19,319 nt of DNA, taken from positions 1-19,319 of the forward strand of contig PFWQ01000080.1 of the NCBI GenBank assembly GCA_002791215.1, given 5' to 3'. The stretch is from a candidate division SR1 bacterium CG_4_9_14_3_um_filter_40_9. GTDB lineage: Bacteria; Patescibacteriota; Gracilibacteria; Absconditabacterales; Absconditicoccaceae. Below the pieces are notes generated by a model. It did no database searches. It saw only the letters and a list, made by a program, of their open reading frames with translations, and was not told the origin of the DNA. Shown piece by piece: positions 10,035 through 17,520 of this stretch. Numbering within the stretch: the stretch's first letter is position 1; every line of letters starts with the position of its first letter. Both the position numbers and the translations under genes were made by a program.

Positions 10035-10160
10035 AATTTCTCTATATAAGCTATAAAAAAGCGCTGACCACGCTATACGGTTTGCAAGGCTGACAAAAAA
10101 ATAGTACAACATTTACATTCATCGCCAAAATATTCACATAATTTTGTTTTTCTACTTTCA

Positions 10161-10195
10161 GCTAAAAGCTAAAGACTAACAACTAAAGACTAAAA
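10161..10195. repeat. GACTAAA-type tandem repeat at the end of ssb
   Basis: Copies of CTAAAGA and ACTAACA words run from 10161 to 10195. The TAG stop codon of ssb (10190-10192) is inside the array. It fills most of the spacer between ssb and the signal peptidase gene. Confidence 0.88.
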
Positions 10196-10591
10196 TGGTA
10201 CCTCTTCGTCGTCAGCAGCTACAACAGGTTCTGTTGACGGACTTTCCTCGTCTCTAGCTCATTTCTGATCCAAGAAGATGAAATTATCAACAATGACTTC
10301 TGTAGAAAATTTCTCTTTTCATTCACTGTCCTCCCATTTTCTAGTTCTCAATCTGCCTTCGATGTAGATTCTTTTCCCTTTATTCAAATACTTCCCCAAT
10401 ACTTCTGCGCCCTTACCATAAGAAACACATCTATGGTATTCTGCATCTTCCAATACATTACCATCTCTGTTTTTGAATTTTCTGTTGGTTGCTACGGTAA
10501 AGTTTACCACAGGAGTACCGCTACTTTCGATAGTTTTCACTTGCAAATTACTGGTAGATCTACCAATGATCATCACCTTGTTCAAATCCAT
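10190..10591 (-). CDS. ssb: Single-stranded DNA-binding protein
   Basis: The product is 133 aa with UGA=Gly. It coats single-stranded DNA during replication, recombination and repair. The OB-fold is complete: MDLNKVMIIGRSTSNLQVKT at the start, VVNFTVATNRKFKNRDGNV, the typical EYHRCVSYGKGAEVLGKYLN with KGKRIYIEGRLRTRKWED, and VIVDNFIFL at the end. A short acidic linker leads to the C-terminal tip DDEEVPF, the conserved docking peptide for partner proteins. Two in-frame UGA codons (10319 and 10259 on the plus numbering) would cut off the tail under the standard code, leaving an SSB without its partner-binding tip. ATG at 10591 is the start. It is divergent from tRNA-Leu. Confidence 0.95.
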
Positions 10592-10658
10592 GATTTAAGA
10601 TTACACGTATAAAAAAGACGAATAATATTCATCACATAAAAATGATAAGTAATTTGGG

Positions 10659-10680
10659 TCAAAAATCAATTGATTTTTGA
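10659..10680. promoter_or_regulatory. Perfect 22-base palindrome between ssb and tRNA-Leu
   Basis: A perfect inverted repeat of 11+11 bases (left half TCAAAAATCAA) lies 68 bases upstream of the ssb start, in the divergent spacer. Its minus-strand right end overlaps a possible -35 (TTGACC). It could be an operator, or a terminator-like hairpin on the plus strand since TGTTTTTTT follows. The remainder of 10592-10760 holds no gene that I can see. Confidence 0.5.
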
Positions 10681-10760
10681 TGTTTTTTTGATAAAAACCC
10701 AACCACTACCTAGTTCAAAGTCTCAAGGTTCATAAAGTCATAAAGTAGTGGCATCATGGT

Positions 10761-10793
10761 GACTAAAGACTAAGGACTAAAGACTAAAGACTA
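10761..10793. repeat. GACTAAA/GACTAAG tandem repeat before tRNA-Leu
   Basis: About four and a half head-to-tail copies of the seven-base word GACTAAA (one copy GACTAAG) end four bases before the tRNA. A related ATAAAGTC doublet lies just upstream (about 10731-10748). Confidence 0.92.
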
Positions 10794-10797
10794 TTTT

Positions 10798-10879
10798 GCC
10801 CAGGTGGCGGAATTGGTAGACGCGCACGACTCAAAATCGTGTCTCGTAAGGGGTGAGAGTTCGATTCTCTCTCTGGGCA
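10798..10879 (+). tRNA. tRNA-Leu (anticodon CAA)
   Basis: An 82-base cloverleaf can be drawn. The acceptor stem GCCCAGG pairs with TCTGGGC (one G-U). The D arm is GGCGGAATTGGTAGACGC. Anticodon stem CACGA/TCGTG encloses loop CTCAAAA with anticodon CAA, which reads UUG. A variable arm is present, as in class II tRNAs, then T stem GAGAG/CTCTC with loop TTCGATT. The discriminator is A and CCA is not encoded. Its own promoter is not obvious because the upstream DNA is repeat. Confidence 0.96.
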
Positions 10880-10894
10880 AAAAACATAGCAAAA

Positions 10895-10970
10895 GGGGTT
10901 CAAGTTTACCCCGATCCGTCGGGATCCCACCGAATGAAATGAACCCCGCTGAGTGAAGCGACTGCGGGGC
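10895..10970 (+). repeat. Structured REP-like element downstream of tRNA-Leu
   Basis: Nested inverted repeats pack this stretch. GGGGT (10895-10899) pairs with ACCCC (10908-10912), or GGGGTTCA (10895-10902) with TGAACCCC (10940-10947). CCCCGC (10944-10949) pairs with GCGGGG (10964-10969) around a GAGTGAAGCGA loop. The alternatives are mutually exclusive. No coding frame was seen in 10880-11063. Confidence 0.6.
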
Positions 10971-10984
10971 TGGGTAGAATAAAG

Positions 10985-11008
10985 ATCTGAAGCAATTCAG
11001 ATTTTTTT
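10985..11008 (+). terminator. Rho-independent terminator after tRNA-Leu
   Basis: ATCTGAA (10985-10991), loop GCAA and TTCAGAT (10996-11002) form a perfect seven-base-pair stem, followed directly by a T-run to 11008 and more T-rich sequence. It is well placed to end the tRNA transcript. Confidence 0.8.
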
Positions 11009-11078
11009 GTTTTTTTCTTGTTTTCCCGAAGGCCTTCATTACCATTGTCTAGCATTTAGCATATAAGACCGAAAATCT

Positions 11079-12482
11079 ATGTGAAATATCGTTTTAGTAT
11101 GAGCAGGATGAACATGAATGTCTGGAGTAGCATGACTACTCTATGATTTATGATATACCAATCTCGTCTGTATAGATGGATTCCAGAGTGAACTCACCGA
11201 TAAATTAGAGAAAAAGTGACTCAAAGTCATCATAGGACACGACAAATATGAACCGAAACTCGATGACATCGTCATCTATTCTGAAGCGGTGGTAGATTCT
11301 CCCGAAGTGACAAAAGCGAGAAACCTGGCTAAAGAGAATAAAAAAATAACGCTGATCATAAGCTACTTTCAGTTCCTCGGAGAAATATCCAAATACTTCA
11401 TCACGGTCGGATTCGCTTGAACCAACGGGAAAAGTTCGACAACTGCCCTAGCGATTCACACCGCAAAAAAATTGTTGCCGAATTTCGGATTAGGAATCTT
11501 ATGAGCGCTCGTTCCAGAATTCGATAATCAAAGCTATTATCTCAATCCGGACCATAAAAACGACATCAGATCAATCTTTGATTTCATTCTCACCTGAAAA
11601 TCCTCTGACATCCTCTGAACTCATCTTCTGAAATCCGTATATTTTTTCGTAGAAGCATGTGAATACAAAAGACATTTTCTCTATCTCGATCTCGATTATG
11701 TAGTCATCACGAGTTTAGAGCTGGATCACACGGATTATTACAAAGATATTAAGGACTATCTTTCTGCATTCCAACAGCTCATAAATAGGACTAAGCAGAA
11801 AGTACTCGTCCCGAAACGGCTTAAAAACGTCAGTTGATCAAATATACAAGAAATTTCCATAAAAAAAATTCCATTCACTCACATTCGAGGCGGACATAAC
11901 AATGTAAATGGGTCATTAGTGCTGGCATTATTAACAGAACTTTGAAAATCATCTGGAATCATCAGGCAAAATCTTCTGTCATCTTTAAAAACATTCGGGT
12001 GACTCTGGAGAAGATTGGAACTTTTAAAAACGAATAAGAACGGAGCAAAAATATTCACGGATTACGGACATATGGCTTCTTCTATCGAACTTGGCTATTT
12101 AGCATTGAAAAAGAAGTTCCCTGGCAAGAAATTATTCGTCATCTTCCAGCCACATCAAATAAACAGGATAGTCATCGGATGGGAAGATTTTCAAAGGACG
12201 CTGAAAAAATACGACAAAGTGATGATTTATGACATCTACGCGGCCAGAGAAAATATCAAGGACTTCATTGAACATCATGCATTCATCAAGAAAGAGAATA
12301 CCCGTACTTTGAACGACTTAGGGAATCATTTTGCGAAAATATGCGGCGGCACATATACTACGGACTTCTCAGTCATCATAAAAGAAATCGAGCAAACAGA
12401 GAAAAACACCATCATCGTCATTTACAGCGCTTGAGATATCGACTATAGTCTGAGACGCCGACTCGGCAGTAATACAGAGTAA
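11079..12482 (+). CDS. murC: UDP-N-acetylmuramate--L-alanine ligase
   Basis: The product is 467 aa with UGA=Gly, the usual MurC length. It adds L-alanine to UDP-MurNAc in the cytoplasm, the first amino-acid step of peptidoglycan synthesis. The N-terminal loop VGAGGTGMSG (residues 7-16) is the Rossmann UDP-binding motif; three of its glycines are UGA. The ATP loop is FAGTNGKSSTT (K118), where the family has GTHGKT. VEACEYKRHFLYLDLDYVVI matches the MurC-specific EACEY segment, and SLELDHTDYY the following DH motif. HNNVNGSLVLALL, GLWRRLELL and VIFQPHQINRI are the family's HNxxN, RRFE and FQPHxxxR segments. The DDYAHHP loop is altered to TDYGHMASS. TAA at 11064-11066 leaves ATG 11079 as the only start. 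Stop is TAA at 12480. Confidence 0.94.
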
Positions 12483-12491
12483 CGTCAAAGC

Positions 12492-12510
12492 TATACCACA
12501 GTTAGGTATA
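12492..12510 (+). terminator. Weak hairpin after murC
   Basis: TATACC (12492-12497) pairs perfectly with GGTATA (12505-12510) around a seven-base loop, ten bases after the murC stop. No T-run follows, so any terminator role is weak. Confidence 0.3.
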
Positions 12511-12550
12511 AACTGAGACAGCACAAAGAAATATTCAAAGAAAGCCAAGT

Positions 12551-12582
12551 GCTAAAGACTAACAACTAAAGACTAAAGACTG
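12551..12582. repeat. GACTAAA-type tandem repeat after murC
   Basis: Copies of CTAAAGA and ACTAACA words fill 12551-12582, nearly the same string as the array at the end of ssb. It lies between the murC stop and the next promoter. Confidence 0.9.
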
Positions 12583-12591
12583 AAATGTGTC

Positions 12592-12619
12592 TTGATTTTA
12601 TATTTTAAAAAAGTATCAT
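12592..12619 (+). promoter_or_regulatory. Predicted sigma70-type promoter for the lipoprotein operon
   Basis: TTGATT (12592-12597), a 16-base A/T-rich spacer and TATCAT (12614-12619). Transcription would start near 12626, about 30 bases before the ATG at 12657. Confidence 0.5.
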
Positions 12620-12656
12620 ACGAGTAACATTCGTTTATTTTTTTAATAAATAAAAA

Positions 12657-13052
12657 ATGCATAAATTAAAAATGATTTCTTTGATATCAGCAGTACTACT
12701 ATTGACCTGATGTTCTATGACAAAAATCAATCAATCAGAAGAATTGACGGGAGATACCATTACCTGAGAGATTGCTACAGGAGCTATAAATTCTGGTACA
12801 ATGAATAATGATGTGATAAGTTGAGATGTGATAGATACAACAGGAACGACCGCTTTAGAAGTCAGCACAGACACGACAGTAGCAACCAATACCACGACAG
12901 CTACTGCAGAAGATAATGCCCTAAAAGCGAAAATCAGAGATCTGATAGAGAAAAGAAAGATCGAATCTAAATCAGCAACAGGATTGACAGAAGAAGACAT
13001 TCAGCTCATGACAGATGTATTACAAGCAATCGTAGATGAAACAGGCAAGTAA
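12657..13052 (+). CDS. Small lipoprotein, function unknown
   Basis: The product is 131 aa with UGA=Gly. The N-terminus MHKLKMISLISAVLLLTGCS is a type II signal peptide with lipobox LTGC; lipid attachment would be at Cys19. The Gly before this Cys is a UGA codon. The next 70 residues are Thr/Asp-rich low complexity (TTGTTALEVSTDTTVATNTT), typical of a flexible surface linker. A short charged helix (ALKAKIRDLIEKRKIESK) and an EF-hand-like or helical tail (LTEEDIQLMTDVLQAIVDE) end the protein. It heads a three-gene group with a small membrane protein and a second lipoprotein. An internal ATG (residue 6) is possible but gives a shorter n-region. There is no Shine-Dalgarno motif before either ATG. 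Confidence 0.85.
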
Positions 13053-13093
13053 TAAGCAGATTCTTTTATTTTTTATAGATTGTTAAAACAGCT

Positions 13094-13387
13094 ATGGGGA
13101 CTTTGTTAGAGATTTTGAAATGAATATTTTTTTTTCTTACCATCGTGGTATGACTCTTTTTCCTAAGAGGAGACGTCATCATCAGCGCGCAATATTATGA
13201 TATCGTGAGACAGGTCCTTATGCCATGATATCTTATCTTTTATGGAACTATGCTTGGATACATAATCTCTCGCATATGGATAGGATATGATGAAGAGAAG
13301 CCAAACAAAAATCAGATATACACCAAATCCTTCCTCATAGGAATAGGCATCGGAATTCTGCTAGCCATTATTTATATATTCATCTAA
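13094..13387 (+). CDS. Small membrane protein with two or three helices
   Basis: The product is 97 aa with UGA=Gly, from ATG at 13094 to TAA at 13385-13387. The first helix (GIFFFLTIVVGLFFLRGD) is at residues 10-26. A middle hydrophobic stretch is around MPGYLIFYGTMLGYIISRIW (44-63), and a last helix, FLIGIGIGILLAIIYIFI, ends the protein. The short polar loop YDEEKPNKNQ probably faces the cytoplasm. Family not recognised. It lies 41 bases after one lipoprotein gene and 12 bases before another, all in one direction, so the three are likely one transcript. A scaffold or holding role for the lipoproteins is possible but unsupported. Confidence 0.78.
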
Positions 13388-13399
13388 AAACAGATAATT

Positions 13400-13951
13400 A
13401 TGAAAAAGATCGTCATGGTATCGCTGCTTGTCGGAGGCATGATAGTACTAAATTGATGCGCCAAGAAATACACAACAGAAGTAAGTTTTGATCAATTCAC
13501 TTTCAAAGTCACGACCCAAAATATGGCATTGGTGGGGATAACAGAAGAAGAAAAGGTAATATTTGAAAATGAAGAGAACTTATACAGAGTATATACGATA
13601 ATGAACAAAGGCTGATACAGTGATTCGCTTCTCATCTCCAAAGAACAGATCTCTACAGAGATACCGCTAGACAGACTGGTGCAATTGAATATAAAAAAGT
13701 TGGAAACCAGATTACAATGATTTAAAGCCAGCGCATCATCACAGATCGACGTAAAATGCTGAAAAGATACAATGACCTGACATCTGCAATCATTCACATT
13801 CGATGGGGCAACTCCAAAAGAAAAAATTTATATGAACCAGTATTTCTTCAAAGATCAAGGTTATCTCTACATTATCTCGAGTTCCACAGAGGATAGTACC
13901 AACAATAAGGGTTTCAAAACATGAATCAAAAACATCCAGTGTCCCAAATAG
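13400..13951 (+). CDS. Lipoprotein, function unknown
   Basis: The product is 183 aa with UGA=Gly. MKKIVMVSLLVGGMIVLNGC is a type II signal peptide, with lipobox LNGC and lipid attachment at Cys20; the Gly of the lipobox is UGA (13454-13456). The mature protein alternates short beta-like segments (SFDQFTFKVTTQNMALVGIT, LYRVYTIMNKGGYSDSLLIS, GYLYIISSSTEDS) with a helix (LDRLVQLNIKKLETRLQGF). Two further cysteines (VKCGKD and the penultimate IQCPK) could form a disulfide. It looks like a folded exported domain of about 160 residues; I do not recognise the family. Stop TAG at 13949. It starts 12 bases after the small membrane protein gene. Confidence 0.85.
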
Positions 13952-14010
13952 TTTGCTACCCAAATAAGTCTCTTTAGTCCACGATAGTGGGGAAATGTAA
14001 TGAAGAATTA

Positions 14011-14039
14011 TTGTGGTAGCAACTATATATGCATATATA
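14011..14039 (+). promoter_or_regulatory. Predicted promoter for the membrane-protein gene at 14068
   Basis: TTGTGG (14011-14016), a 17-base spacer and TATATA (14034-14039). The spacer and -10 include a perfect TATATATGCATATATA palindrome, which may affect DNA melting. The ATG follows 28 bases after the -10. Confidence 0.38.
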
Positions 14040-14067
14040 TAAATTTTAACATCTAAAACACAAAAAA

Positions 14068-14910
14068 ATGGAAGACTTGCAAAATCTATGAATTAGCCAG
14101 TTTACGACCATGCCCACATCAGTGCAAGAAAAAAATGTTTTTAATGAACCTAACAATCAAAGCGGGTGGCAGGTTATAGGAAGGGCATTCCTTTGATTAG
14201 CTGTGGGATGAATCATAGCAGCACTATTATTCGTGATACTCACTTTCATTGGCGGAATGTTCATCACAGCATTAGGGGGGGCAGATGCCACATGATGATT
14301 GGCAAGCAGACCAAATCCATTGCTTCCGCTAATATTGCTTTTCATATGATTTCTAAGCACCTTCATCGGGAATATTTCCGTTTCCGGGCTCTACAGCTTG
14401 TTTTATGGCAAAAAATATACAAACGCCACCAAGACATTCGGATTGCTCTTATTAACCAACGGAATATTATTCTTTATACTAGCTCCGATCTATCTGGTTT
14501 TTAGTAAAGACGTTCAGACACTATTTATAGTATTATGATTCCATGTGTTATTTTCAGTATTCATCTCAGCATGTCAGGTTGAATTCTCTAGCAACCCGAA
14601 CTATTCCGGATCTGCATTTATGGGTAACATCATAGGTTTCGCAGCTGCATTGCTTATGTATGCTATCATTTACAAATCAGCTACTACTGGGGATACACAA
14701 AAACAGACGTATCTCCTCATGCTTCTTCCATCTATCTTATGATACACGCTCATACCCTTATGAGCTGGCTTACGAGAAAAAATCTATTATAAATTCTATG
14801 AGATGGGGAATAACGGGTTCTTCATACCGTCTCCATCAGATAGTGGACAGATATTGACATGAGAAGACAAGTTACGCAACGAAATAGAAGATATCAATAT
14901 CGAATGATAG
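14068..14910 (+). CDS. Polytopic membrane protein, about six helices
   Basis: The product is 280 aa with UGA=Gly. A polar 30-residue head (MEDLQNLGISQFTTMPTSVQ) precedes hydrophobic segments: AFLGLAVGGIIAALLFVILT, LLPLILLFIGFLSTFIGNIS, TFGLLLLTNGILFFILAPIY, LFIVLGFHVLFSVFIS, NIIGFAAALLMYAIIY and YLLMLLPSILGYTLIPLGAG. A soluble tail of about 45 residues ends in EDINIEG. Family not recognised; neither transporter nor enzyme motifs are visible. The last sense codon before the TAG stop is UGA, so the natural end reads UGA-UAG. The gene after it is separated by a REP-like element and a short repeat. Confidence 0.82.
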
Positions 14911-14911
14911 C

Positions 14912-14994
14912 CGTCATCCTGAGCGAAACGAAGAATCTAATTCAGACTCTTCATGGAACTTGTCCCGCCACTTGATGCGGGATTCAGAGTGACG
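14912..14994. repeat. REP/MITE-like inverted-repeat element
   Basis: The ends are imperfect inverted repeats starting CGTCATCCTGAG and ending CAGAGTGACG. An internal hairpin pairs TCCCGC (14963-14968) with GCGGGA (14977-14982). The GTCATCCTGAGCGAA start is like short interspersed palindromic elements I know from many bacterial genomes. It carries no gene and sits between two same-strand genes. Confidence 0.6.
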
Positions 14995-15017
14995 TTCGAC
15001 TTTATGACTTTCGACTA
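14995..15017. repeat. GACTTTAT-type short repeat
   Basis: Three spaced copies of CGACT/GACTTT words (CGACTTTATGACTTTCGACT) directly adjoin the REP-like element and end five bases before the next ATG. It is the same word as in the array at 2108-2150. Confidence 0.7.
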
Positions 15018-15021
15018 ATTC

Positions 15022-15411
15022 ATGTATCTTTATCACATCATCTCAGGGATAAAATTCATTCTTTGAGTAGCCATCATATTGATAGTCTACACGTCCATCA
15101 ACATCTATGAAGATCCCATGATGGGCATCTGATTAGGTTTTTTGTGAATATTTATAGCATCATGGGGCATAAGTTTTTATCTGTTTGTCGGGATACAGAA
15201 CATCTATCGTCATGTAGAAAAACTACGCATCATAAAGGATAGCTACAAATTGTCATTACTCTTTGGGATATACGTGCTGATAAACATCCTCCTGCTTCTC
15301 CTAGAATATCGGAATAAATATATAGGGATAGTACTGCTGATAGGATTTGTCTTTTTGCAGATCGCTTTATTCTCAGATAGTGCCAAGAAAAATGAAGAAG
15401 ACGCTTGATAA
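15022..15411 (+). CDS. Membrane protein with four helices
   Basis: The product is 129 aa with UGA=Gly, from ATG at 15022 to TAA at 15409-15411. There are four hydrophobic segments in a compact bundle: IKFILGVAIILIVYTSI, LGFLGIFIASWGISFYLFVG, LSLLFGIYVLINILLLLLEY and YIGIVLLIGFVFLQIALFS. A short charged tail, DSAKKNEEDAG, ends the protein. The last sense codon is UGA, directly before the TAA stop. Its end overlaps the start of the MIP18-family gene by 20 bases, so the two are probably translationally coupled. I do not recognise the family and see no functional motif. Confidence 0.8.
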
Positions 15412-15823
15412 ACTGAGACGCAAACACGCTGTAGCGGGTAACGTCGACGTTATACCGATGACTTTAGATGCTGCAACTTCGAATGAAGTGAAGAAGTTGG
15501 AGATTTCTAAAGCAGTTCGGTATAAGAAAAAAATAGTAGAGAAAGCACTCAAAACTGTCTATGATCCAGAGTTCCCTATCATAGATATTTTCACCTTATG
15601 ACTCATTTATGACATCAAAGTACAAGAAAAAGAAAAGAAAATTAATATCCTCATGACCTTCACGACGCCTGCCTGCCCTATGGCAGAAATGTTGCAGGAG
15701 ATGGTAAAAAATGCGATCAACGAGAAATGTGAATGATATACGGTAGTGATTTCTATCACCTTCGATCCCATGCGGAACATAGATATGATCAAAGATCCCG
15801 ATCTCAAAAGAATGTTTGAATAA
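15392..15823 (+). CDS. MIP18-family (DUF59/SufT-like) Fe-S assembly protein
   Basis: The product is 143 aa with UGA=Gly. Proteins of this family help mature iron-sulfur proteins in the cytoplasm, and some members serve other metal-dependent steps. Residues 45-125 follow the family: ALKTVYDPEFPIIDIFTLGL then IYDI (consensus ALxxVxDPExxxxIxDLGLIYDI, Gly is UGA), INILMTFTTPACPMAEMLQE with the single conserved Cys, and FDPMRNIDMIKDPDLKRMF at the end. A basic N-terminal extension of about 40 residues (MKKTLDKLRRKHAVAG) is extra. No other SUF or ISC gene is in the window. The ATG at 15392 lies inside the preceding gene. There is no Shine-Dalgarno sequence, and coupling could explain initiation. Confidence 0.87.
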
Positions 15824-15828
15824 ATATT

Positions 15829-15902
15829 AGCTACTAGTCACTAGCCACTAGTTTCTAGAAAATACCAAAAGCTAGTAGCAAGAAGCTAGCAGCTAGAAGC
15901 TT
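15829..15902. repeat. CTAG-rich palindromic repeat between convergent genes
   Basis: Seven- to nine-base words centred on CTAG (CACTAGC, CACTAGT, GCTAGTAGC, GCTAGCAG, GCTAGAAG) fill the space between two converging stops. GCTACTAG (15830-15837) is the perfect complement of CTAGTAGC (15872-15879), so a large hairpin can form. It may end transcription from both sides. Confidence 0.75.
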
Positions 15903-17251
15903 TATAGGTTAGTATTTTTTACATAGAAATTTCGTTTGCATCAATTCAATACTCATTTTTTAGTAGCTTCGCTCCAGTATGCTGATTTGATATCTGACGA
16001 GCTTGTTACGCTTCGCCCTCCTACCAATCACTTCATGACCATATAGGTTTCACACAATACACGCTTACTTGGATTAGCGCTATAGCCTATCAGTTTCATA
16101 TCATAGGCCGTCTTAAATTGAGCATAATAAGGGTTCTTTGGGGAGACATATGTAAATATCATATTCTTTTGAGATGACAACTCTACGCCATAATGATCCA
16201 TGAGATAGATCAGCGTGTCCATTAAGGTAGGATACAAAGGAACGTTTAATCTATCGTCCTCTTCTGGTTCGACAGTTCAAGCATCAATAGTAGAAGAAAC
16301 GGTCGCATCTTTAGAAAAAAGAACATCAGAACTTACATCACCGGTTAAAATAACATCTGAATATGTATCACCAACTATTCACGTAGAAAGGCTTGTAGAA
16401 AGGACTTGTCAGGTACCGTTTGATAAAAGATCAGGTCATGTAAAGACATCTTCCATTCAGACCTGTTGTATACGGTGGAACGAAAACCCATGGGTGAATA
16501 AGGATTGTATGGCACCTCGATCATTAGCCAGCTTGTATTTGTAGCTTGAAGAAAAGCTTTGCACTCACAGGATAAGAGCGAATATAGCTATCAAGACCAG
16601 ATAAAATCTCGTGAAAAACAGCTTAAAGATATTTGATGATCAGAGTTCTTTGACGATAGTCGCTCCGATAAAGAAAAAGATAAATCAGATGAGGGCAGCG
16701 AATAAGAGCTTAAATGCGAGTACCTGCAAAACCAAAGTACCATATACACCTATCACGACAATCAGACTGGTCCAGAAGAGGAAATCTTTGGGGAGGAAAA
16801 CAGTATTTCATATGACAATTTTCTTATCGAGCAGCTTTTTGGCAGACAAGAATAGCATGATAAAATAGAATCATGCGAATCGCCATACGCTTACAGGGAA
16901 GATATTCAGAAACGCTTTGTCCAAAACGACCAAAAACAGCAATATTATGGATATGACGAAAAGATAACTAATCAGACTGGAGTTGTTTTTTCTGGAAGCA
17001 TGCAAAGTGACATGATATTTATGCACTATATGTTCAGCTTTTGTTTCTTCAAAAAGATCTTTTTTTGTACCCCCCATAGCGGGTGATGTATCAAAGTTTT
17101 TATAGAATAATGCCATCAAAATGATGAATACAAGATTGACGATACTGATAAGATAAAATTTTGGCTCTCATCGAACAACGCCGAAAATCGCAGATTGCAC
17201 TACGAAGAAATACATGAAGAACATGATGAAAAAGCTTCTATTCATGATCAT
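15902..17251 (-). CDS. Multi-helix membrane protein with large exported C-terminal region
   Basis: The product is 449 aa with UGA=Gly, from ATG at 17251 to TAA at 15902-15904. An ATG two codons later (17245) fits the promoter better. Residues 1-240 hold six or seven hydrophobic segments, for example YLISIVNLVFIILMALFY, LISYLFVISIILLFLVVLD, FLFWTSLIVVIGVYGTLVLQ and LLFAALIGFIFFFIGATIV. A Thr/Ser/Asp-rich linker follows (STSLSTGIVGDTYSDVILTG). The last 118 residues are a soluble domain: VPLYPTLMDTLIYLMDHYGV, NPYYAQFKTAYDMKLIGYSA, NPSKRVLCETYMVMKGL. Its YY..F..AY......NP pattern resembles S-layer-homology repeats, which bind wall polymers; that likeness is from memory and weak. The protein is convergent with the MIP18 gene. 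Confidence 0.8.
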
Positions 17252-17277
17252 TACACTTAAAATATAAACAATGTCAA
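17250..17277 (-). promoter_or_regulatory. Predicted promoter for the multi-helix membrane protein, possibly leaderless
   Basis: On the minus strand, TTGACA (17277-17272), a 16-base spacer and TGTAAT (17255-17250). Transcription would start near 17243-17245, at the second in-frame ATG (17245). The mRNA could therefore be leaderless, which makes the ATG at 17251 (inside the -10) the less likely start. Confidence 0.5.
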
Positions 17278-17381
17278 ACTTTTTTGAGCATAATATAGAT
17301 GATATATACAAAATAACAAGGGTTTTTCAAGGGTAAATTTGCGAAGTGGTTGGCACGGAGTAAATTTTTGTGAAGAAAAAT

Positions 17382-17409
17382 TTGCATAATTTGGCATTTT
17401 AAGTATAAT
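17382..17409 (+). promoter_or_regulatory. Predicted sigma70-type promoter for the pilin-like operon
   Basis: TTGCAT (17382-17387), a 16-base spacer and a perfect TATAAT (17404-17409). Transcription would start near 17416, leaving a leader of about 105 bases before the ATG at 17521. A second TATAAT at 17474-17479 lacks a clear -35. Confidence 0.6.
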
Positions 17410-17520
17410 TGAGACACGGACCAGAATGTTATTGTAGTCGTCTGGACGATGTCGAAATTATGCTACAAAGCAGTATAATCTAGGTATGCGAAGAATCTTT
17501 AATTCAGAAGTCTCATAATT

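Noticed and set aside
10761..10793. CRISPR-like array
   Set aside because: The units are contiguous seven-base words without unique spacers.
10791..11045. Minus-strand frame across tRNA-Leu
   Set aside because: It covers the tRNA and its terminator antisense; a protein there is not credible.
13492..13797. Minus-strand frame of about 100 codons
   Set aside because: It is antisense to the second lipoprotein, whose lipobox and frame are well supported.
14166..14504. Alternative plus-strand frame of about 110 codons
   Set aside because: It overlaps the six-helix membrane protein in another frame and shows no coherent membrane or domain pattern.
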